Below, piece after piece: positions 6,873-10,813 of a stretch of 10,813 nucleotides of DNA. The notes beneath the pieces were generated by a model. It saw only the letters and a list, made by a program, of their open reading frames with translations. It was not told where the DNA came from and did no database searches. This DNA is from Methanosarcinales archaeon. Lineage in GTDB: Archaea; Halobacteriota; Syntropharchaeia; Alkanophagales; Methanospirareceae. Within the stretch, counting starts at the first letter, position 1. Every line of letters begins with the position of its first letter. Position numbers and translations under genes: made by a program. The DNA lies in contig JAODGR010000060.1 of assembly GCA_025464275.1 (NCBI GenBank), positions 1 to 10,813 of the forward strand. The letters are read 5' to 3'.

Positions 6873-8191
6873 CACCACAGCCTTACAACCACCTCCTCCC
6901 CTTCCTCTATACCCTCTCTATTCTCCTCCACTATAACAAACCCATCGGATTTCGTCACGCTGGATAAAATGCCCGAACCACTCACCCTTATGGGCTCTAC
7001 AAAGTATCTGGGAGCGGACTTGCCATTGCGATTGGGATTGTAGCACAACCTAACACGCACAAAATCGGTTCTCCCCACTGCGGATGGTATCTTCTTACTT
7101 GCAACAGCACCTGTAACAGCACCGGAGATCGGTCCTTCGCCCTCGCCCTCCACCACTACTCCCACTTTTAGTCCGTGCATCGCTCTTAAACAGGGCATAA
7201 CGAGCAATTCAAACGCCGCAAGCAGTGCTACTGGATATCCAGGCAGGCAGAAGACGGGTTTATCGTTGATTATCCCAAACCCGGTTGGCTCACCCGGTCG
7301 AATGGCGACGCCATGAAATATCATCCTGCCCAAATCCTCCACCACATCACCTGTGAAATCGCGTTTGCCCACAGAGCTGCCACCACTCACCAGTATTACA
7401 TCGGAGTACTCGATACAGGAGCTAATTGCAGCTTTTATATCGTTATAATCATCTCTCACTATGCCCACTCTGGATGGTTCAGCTATCGAGCTCACCAGCG
7501 CACCCAGCATGTAGCTGTTCACATCCGCGATTGCACCTTCTCCACTCTCACTCCCGTTTACATCTCCCGTTTTAGGGTCATACAGCTCATCACCGGTTGA
7601 TATAATCCCGACAACTGCCCTCTTATGCACCTTCACACGCCTTCTGCCGATGGCTGCAAGCATGCCGAGATCGGTAGGGCGAAGCAATCTCCCGCTGTTC
7701 AGTACTATCTCGCCACTCCTCACATCTTCACCCCTGAGTGATACATTTTTGCCAGGGGTAACGGGCTTAAAAACCTCCAGTTCATGTCTCGAGTCATCAT
7801 CACTATCTCCCTTCCCCTCTCTCTCCCTTACTCGCTCACCCGCATATTCTAACATGATGACTGCGTTACTCCCCTCCGGCATCGGCATACCTGTCTGTAT
7901 AGGGACGTATTCACCGGTTCTCAGCCCTCCCGCTCCTGTCCCCGTTCCTGCTCTCTTCAGGACCCGGGGCTTGTTCGGTGCAGCTCCGAAGGTGTCTTCG
8001 GCTTTTACTGCATAGCCATCCATAGCAGCGCGGTCAAAAGGGGGGATATCCACTTCAGAAGCGATATCCTCAGCGAGAACCCTGCCACTGGCGAGTTCAA
8101 AGCTGACTTCTTCCACGCCCGTGCACTTCACGTGCCTTAAGACCTCCTTCTGTGCTTCTATCAGCGGTATAAGTCTACGAAAAAGTTTCAT
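6872..8191 (-). CDS. moeA: MoeA, molybdopterin molybdenumtransferase
   Basis: MoeA inserts molybdate or tungstate into adenylylated molybdopterin, giving the cofactor used in this kind of organism by formylmethanofuran dehydrogenase and other Mo/W enzymes. The 439-residue product has the usual domain order: PPFDRAAMDGYAV (50-62), IQTGMPMPEGSNAVIMLE (98-115), STGDEL (198-203), SGGSSVGKRDF (269-279; most relatives have SGGVSVG), RPGEPTGFG (298-306), LPGYPV (316-321) and a C-terminal domain IV with SGILSSVTKSDGFVIV (406-421). An acidic insertion REREGKGDSDDDS lies at about 122-134, and another low-complexity loop NGSESGEGA at 212-220. The ATG at 8191 is preferred over a TTG at 8206: a TATA element at 8211-8222 lies about 25 bases upstream, which would make the mRNA leaderless, and there is no ribosome binding site. 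Stop overlaps the cdhC start. Many archaea carry two MoeA paralogues with possibly different metal use; which one this is cannot be told. Confidence 0.93.
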   Translation of the reverse strand: MKLFRRLIPLIEAQKEVLRHVKCTGVEEVSFELASGRVLAEDIASEVDIPPFDRAAMDGYAVKAEDTFGAAPNKPRVLKRAGTGTGAGGLRTGEYVPIQTGMPMPEGSNAVIMLEYAGERVREREGKGDSDDDSRHELEVFKPVTPGKNVSLRGEDVRSGEIVLNSGRLLRPTDLGMLAAIGRRRVKVHKRAVVGIISTGDELYDPKTGDVNGSESGEGAIADVNSYMLGALVSSIAEPSRVGIVRDDYNDIKAAISSCIEYSDVILVSGGSSVGKRDFTGDVVEDLGRMIFHGVAIRPGEPTGFGIINDKPVFCLPGYPVALLAAFELLVMPCLRAMHGLKVGVVVEGEGEGPISGAVTGAVASKKIPSAVGRTDFVRVRLCYNPNRNGKSAPRYFVEPIRVSGSGILSSVTKSDGFVIVEENREGIEEGEEVVVRLW

Positions 8192-8210
8192 AGCCACTCT
8201 GCCCAAACTT

Positions 8211-8222
8211 ATATTATAATAT
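8211..8222. promoter_or_regulatory. Palindromic TATA element shared by divergent moeA and gins51
   Basis: The twelve bases atattataatat are a perfect palindrome in the 68-base gap between divergent genes. Read leftward it sits about 25 bases before the moeA ATG (leaderless start). Read rightward as cttatattataat it sits about 45 bases before the gins51 ATG, giving an expected leader of about 20 bases. It could serve both directions, so the two operons may compete for the same TBP site. Confidence 0.55.
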
Positions 8223-8259
8223 CCCGTACTACAAAATTACTCTCACTCACAAGAATTCT

Positions 8260-8940
8260 ATGGACGTGGAAAAGCTCTGGGAAATTCTCTATCGGGAGAG
8301 GAACACCGCTTCACTTCAGGAGTTACCCGAGCGGTTCTGTGAAGAGGTACGGGACTACATCAGCCGATTGGAGCGGGATAAGGAGGAGGCGGATGAGACC
8401 CGCCGGGGCTTTATCGAGGACGAGATAAGGAATGCAAGGATGAAGGTGGAGGATATAATAAGGAGACGAATAGGGAAGATAATAAAACTCGCCAGTTCCG
8501 GCATTGAGACCTCACCTAAGGGAATGCTGGAAGACGAACGGGAGCTATTCCAGGGTGTGAAGAGCGAGGTGGATGAGGGCAGAGCGCGGATATTTGCACG
8601 TATCTTCGGCGAGCCTGAGCCACAGAGGCAGAAGAACGAGCAAGAACGTGAACCCGAGCGGGATAGTGGTAGGGATAGGGATAAGGGTAAGGATAAGGGT
8701 AAGGACAAGAATAAGGTGGTGGGTGAGCAGTACAGTATAGTCAGGATTCTGGAGAACATCCCTACCTTCATGGGCGTAGATGGGAGGATTTATAAACTTG
8801 GAAAAGAAGATGTTATTATGCTGCCGAAGACCAATGCGGAGATACTATGCAATCGCGGTGTGGCAATGCGGCTGGAGGTATACCAGGCTAAGGGAGATAA
8901 TAAAAAGAGGATAGAGGATAAAGAGAGAGGTGAGAGGTGA
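8260..8940 (+). CDS. gins51: Gins51, archaeal GINS (Sld5/Psf1-type) replication subunit
   Basis: GINS joins MCM and Cdc45/GAN in the replicative helicase complex; archaeal Gins51 pairs with Gins23 or forms a homotetramer. The 226-residue product begins with the helical A-domain (about 1-115, starting MDVEKLWEILYRERNTASLQ with ELPERFCEEVRDYI), followed by a strongly charged linker (about 119-153, Arg/Glu/Asp then repeated Lys-Gly/Lys-Asp), and the small beta-rich B-domain (157-205) with VRILENIPTFMGVDGRIY, VIMLPKTNAEILCNRGVA. The A-then-B order is that of Gins51/Sld5/Psf1. There is a short charged tail of about 20 residues. No ribosome binding site precedes the ATG, in line with its place as first gene of the operon. 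It lies nine bases ahead of rpl44e, a neighbourhood known in Euryarchaeota. Confidence 0.87.
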   Translation: MDVEKLWEILYRERNTASLQELPERFCEEVRDYISRLERDKEEADETRRGFIEDEIRNARMKVEDIIRRRIGKIIKLASSGIETSPKGMLEDERELFQGVKSEVDEGRARIFARIFGEPEPQRQKNEQEREPERDSGRDRDKGKDKGKDKNKVVGEQYSIVRILENIPTFMGVDGRIYKLGKEDVIMLPKTNAEILCNRGVAMRLEVYQAKGDNKKRIEDKERGER

Positions 8941-8949
8941 GGATAGAGG

Positions 8950-9228
8950 ATGAAGATGCCGAAGCAGGTGCGGATTTTCTGCCCCTTCTGTGGACGACAT
9001 ACCATGCATGAGGTGGAGAAGGTGAAGCGTGGCAGACCTTCTTCACTGAATTGGATTGTCAGGCAGAAGAAGCGGAAATCGGGTATAGGGAATAGTGGTA
9101 AATTCTCCAAAGTACCCGGTGGTGATAAGCCGACGAAGAAGGTCTTTCTCAGGTATAAATGCCTGGAATGCAAGAAGGAGCATCATAGGGAGGGTTTCAG
9201 GGTATCCAAGCTCGAGTTCGTGGAGTGA
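8950..9228 (+). CDS. rpl44e: 50S ribosomal protein L44e
   Basis: This zinc-binding large-subunit protein lies near the E site in archaeal and eukaryotic ribosomes. The 92-residue product starts with MKMPKQVRIFCPFCGRHT, typical of the family, with the first zinc pair C11/C14 and the second in YKCLECKKEHHREGF near the C-terminus (about 74-77). The middle is basic (KKRKSG...). Length matches the family. It starts nine bases after the gins51 stop with ggtgagg upstream as ribosome binding site. Confidence 0.96.
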   Translation: MKMPKQVRIFCPFCGRHTMHEVEKVKRGRPSSLNWIVRQKKRKSGIGNSGKFSKVPGGDKPTKKVFLRYKCLECKKEHHREGFRVSKLEFVE

Positions 9229-9249
9229 TGATGTGGAGGGTTGAGAGGA

Positions 9250-9432
9250 ATGAGGATAAAAGAGACGAGGAGCAAATTCCTCAGGGTGAGATGCGATGAC
9301 TGCGAGAACGAACAGATCGTATTTGACCATGCAACCACAACGGTAAGGTGTAACGTCTGTGGAAGGACTCTGGCTGAGCCAAGTGGTGGCAAGGCAAGGA
9401 TAAAGACCAGGATAATTGAAGTCCTTGGATAG
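9250..9432 (+). CDS. rps27e: 30S ribosomal protein S27e
   Basis: This is a small zinc-ribbon protein of the 30S subunit, 60 residues from the ATG at 9250. The zinc ligands are CDDC and CNVC, about 15 residues apart, followed by GRTLAEPSGGKARI, which is characteristic. A TTG at 9241 would add three residues, but the ATG has purine-rich sequence (ggagg, gagagga) upstream and gives the normal family length. It sits 21 bases after rpl44e and 12 before aif2a. Confidence 0.96.
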   Translation: MRIKETRSKFLRVRCDDCENEQIVFDHATTTVRCNVCGRTLAEPSGGKARIKTRIIEVLG

Positions 9433-9444
9433 GCGAAGGCGAGA

Positions 9445-10227
9445 ATGTCGAAGGAGGAATGGCCGGAGAAGGGGGAACTGGTGGTATGTACGGTAAAGAA
9501 GCTGGAGAGCTTCGGAGTATTCGTCACTCTGGATGAGTATGGAGATAAAGAAGGCTTTATTCACATCTCTGAAGTCTCCACAGGCTGGGTAAAGCACCTC
9601 AAGGATTACGTCAGGGAGGGGCAAAAGACAGTCTGCAAAGTTCTGGATGTGAACGAGCGGAGAGGGCATATAGACCTCTCCCTGCGGGCGGTGAAGGAAG
9701 GTCAGAGGCGTGAGCGAATAAGAGCATGGAAGAATGAGCGGAAAGCCAGGAAGTGGCTCGCCATTGCCCTTCCAGCGCTTGACGCTCATAAGCTCAACGA
9801 ACTCGAGACGAAGCTCGTAGATGCTTATGGCAGTCTATATGATGCATTCCAGCAGATATTGAAGTCAGGTAAGCATGCATTGACCAGGCTCGGAATAGAA
9901 GAACCACTCGCTGATGCGATACATCGGGTTGCCATAGCCAATGTCAAGCCACCTTCTGTCCATATCACCGGATATGTGGAACTGAAATGCCCGCTGCCCA
10001 ACGGTGTGGAGATAATAAAGGATGCGCTGAGGCATGCGAAGGAGGTAGCCAAAGCCAGGGGTGGTTTCGAATGCTCTTACATCGGCGCTCCACGCTATCG
10101 CATGCGAATCATTGCACCGGATTATAAGAAGGCAGAGAGTATACTGAATGAAGCAGCAAATGCTGCTATCGAGATAGTGAAGAAGAACGGAGGGTATGGG
10201 AAGTTCTATCGTAATCTACCGTCTTAA
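9445..10227 (+). CDS. aif2a: Translation initiation factor aIF2, alpha subunit
   Basis: aIF2-alpha is part of the heterotrimer that brings initiator Met-tRNA to the small ribosomal subunit. The 260-residue product has the three expected parts: an S1/OB domain at about 8-84 (GELVVCTVKKLESFGVFVTL, EGFIHISEVSTGWVKHLKDY, HIDLSLRAV), a helical middle domain (about 87-172) and the alpha-beta C-terminal domain (about 173-260, with HITGYVEL and GAPRYRM) that contacts aIF2-gamma. Length is normal. The Ser in HISEVSTGW lies near the position of the regulatory serine of eIF2-alpha; whether it is phosphorylated is unknown. It ends the operon: in many Euryarchaeota nop10 follows, but here a convergent gene begins at once. 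Confidence 0.96.
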   Translation: MSKEEWPEKGELVVCTVKKLESFGVFVTLDEYGDKEGFIHISEVSTGWVKHLKDYVREGQKTVCKVLDVNERRGHIDLSLRAVKEGQRRERIRAWKNERKARKWLAIALPALDAHKLNELETKLVDAYGSLYDAFQQILKSGKHALTRLGIEEPLADAIHRVAIANVKPPSVHITGYVELKCPLPNGVEIIKDALRHAKEVAKARGGFECSYIGAPRYRMRIIAPDYKKAESILNEAANAAIEIVKKNGGYGKFYRNLPS

Positions 10228-10813
10228 AAAGCATCCGGCTGCATCTCTTTTTCAATCTTTGATTGCTCCTCATCCCCCCAATCATAGCATGAGGTGTAAA
10301 CTCTCATCCCCAGCGTCTTTACTGCCCTCTCTGCTCTCGGATCCAGCATGGGTGTAATGATAATCTTCCGGTCCACCTTCACATTATGCCTCTTCTCATA
10401 GAACGAGACTTTCCGGTCAAATGCATAAACATCCGATTTGCTCATAGATGATTTGATCTCGATGGCGGTCGTCTTGTCATCGTGGATCAGTACGTCAATC
10501 TCGACCTGGTCAGGATGTCCAAAGACCGTTCCCTCCTCATCGTAGCTCGTGTATCGCTCTACCCGCATTCCGAAATCCTCAGCGAGAATACCCACTGCCG
10601 CAGAGCGAAAACTCTCCTCAGTCCTTAAACCCCACCTGCTACCCAGTGCACCTATCTGCATCTCAAAATGCTTCTCAAACCTCTTCTGTACCTGTGCCAG
10701 TTCTTCCACACGCTCCTCAGTCCGTTTCTGCGCCTCCGCTAATCTCTCCATTGCTCCTTCCAGACTGCTAACACGCTCCTCAGTCCGTTTCTGCGCCTCT
10801 GCCAGTCTCGCTA
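10224..10813 (-). CDS. DUF3782-like protein with coiled-coil repeats and PD-(D/E)XK fold, 5' partial
   Basis: The reading frame stays open to the right edge, so the visible 195 codons are the C-terminal part and the first ATG in view (10751) is probably not the true start. The N-terminal part is a heptad-patterned coiled coil made of near-identical units (RLAEAQKRTEERV twice, then ELAQVQKRFEKHF). It is followed by GALGSRWGLRTEESFR and a nuclease-like core with EIDVLI and AIEIKSS (the D...ExK pattern), then KVDRKIIITPMLDPRA. This layout is that of archaeal DUF3782-type proteins, whose biochemical role is not established to my knowledge. The D-ExK residues suggest a PD-(D/E)XK nuclease-like fold, active or not. 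No methyltransferase or toxin partner is in view. The stop codon overlaps that of aif2a on the other strand. Confidence 0.75.
   Translation of the reverse strand, partial: ARLAEAQKRTEERVSSLEGAMERLAEAQKRTEERVEELAQVQKRFEKHFEMQIGALGSRWGLRTEESFRSAAVGILAEDFGMRVERYTSYDEEGTVFGHPDQVEIDVLIHDDKTTAIEIKSSMSKSDVYAFDRKVSFYEKRHNVKVDRKIIITPMLDPRAERAVKTLGMRVYTSCYDWGDEEQSKIEKEMQPDAF
10241..10260 (+). terminator. T-rich terminator candidate after aif2a
   Basis: Just after the aif2a stop the plus strand holds two pyrimidine runs (ctctttttcaatcttt), the oligo-T form that ends many archaeal transcripts without a hairpin. It lies inside the 3' end of the convergent gene. I see no stable stem before it. Confidence 0.35.
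10708..10799 (-). repeat. 63-base-period direct repeat coding coiled-coil units
   Basis: A 29-base sequence occurs identically at 10708-10736 and 10771-10799, a period of 63 bases or 21 codons, exactly three heptads. It encodes the AEAQKRTEERV unit of the coiled coil. The array may go on past the right edge. Exact identity suggests recent duplication or gene conversion. Confidence 0.8.

Noticed and set aside
8206..8206. TTG start for moeA, five codons upstream of the ATG at 8191
   Set aside because: It lies only a few bases from the TATA element, where transcription would not yet have begun, and the family normally starts near the ATG.
9043..9789. Minus-strand open frame of 248 codons opposite L44e, S27e and aIF2-alpha
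   Set aside because: It crosses three well-identified plus-strand genes and their gaps, and the translation is Leu/Ser/Pro-rich as expected for an antisense shadow.
10224..10813. Defence or restriction system based on the PD-(D/E)XK-like gene
   Set aside because: No methyltransferase, helicase, toxin or other defence partner is visible, and proteins of this layout occur widely as single genes. The function is left open.

Overview
The window looks like ordinary chromosome from an anaerobic euryarchaeon of the methanogen/ANME/alkanotroph lineage. The archaeal markers are a Hef helicase-nuclease, a Gins51 replication subunit, ribosomal proteins L44e and S27e, aIF2-alpha, and a CdhC-type acetyl-CoA synthase beta subunit. 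TATA-like elements without ribosome binding sites precede several operon-leading genes, while internal genes carry clear GGAGG-type sites. The charged low-complexity linkers and the gene set would fit an ANME-1 or Syntrophoarchaeum-like organism. That assignment is inference and cannot be settled from this sequence alone.

Layout. Positions 1-8191 are read on the minus strand. From its upstream end this strand carries moeA then cdhC (overlapping by one base), a 114-base gap with a strong TATA box and a 9-base tandem repeat, a pfkB-family sugar kinase then a class I aldolase (overlapping by 14 bases), a 65-base gap with a TATA-like tract, then hef followed closely by a GXGXG-domain (FwdC/GltB3-like) gene. 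The ribosome binding site and ATG of one more minus-strand gene lie at positions 1-12. Positions 8260-10227 are read on the plus strand: gins51, rpl44e, rps27e and aif2a in a tight operon. A minus-strand PD-(D/E)XK gene with a coiled-coil repeat enters from the right edge and ends convergently with aif2a, the stop codons overlapping.

How the genes relate. The kinase and aldolase form a two-step sugar-phosphate module (fructose phosphate to FBP to triose phosphates). CdhC belongs to acetyl-CoA synthesis or cleavage (Wood-Ljungdahl pathway). MoeA serves Mo/W-pterin enzymes such as formylmethanofuran dehydrogenase. Hef serves fork repair. The plus-strand operon joins replication (GINS) with translation genes, an arrangement known in Euryarchaeota. 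Coding density is very high and no intergenic gap exceeds about 115 bases.

I found no CRISPR array, insertion sequence, tRNA, rRNA or clear novel defence system. The most interesting points are a divergent cdhC coupled to moeA rather than sitting in a cdh cluster, the hef/GXGXG pair, the palindromic divergent promoter at 8211-8222, the 9-base repeat tract upstream of the kinase, and the coiled-coil repeat in the right-edge gene.
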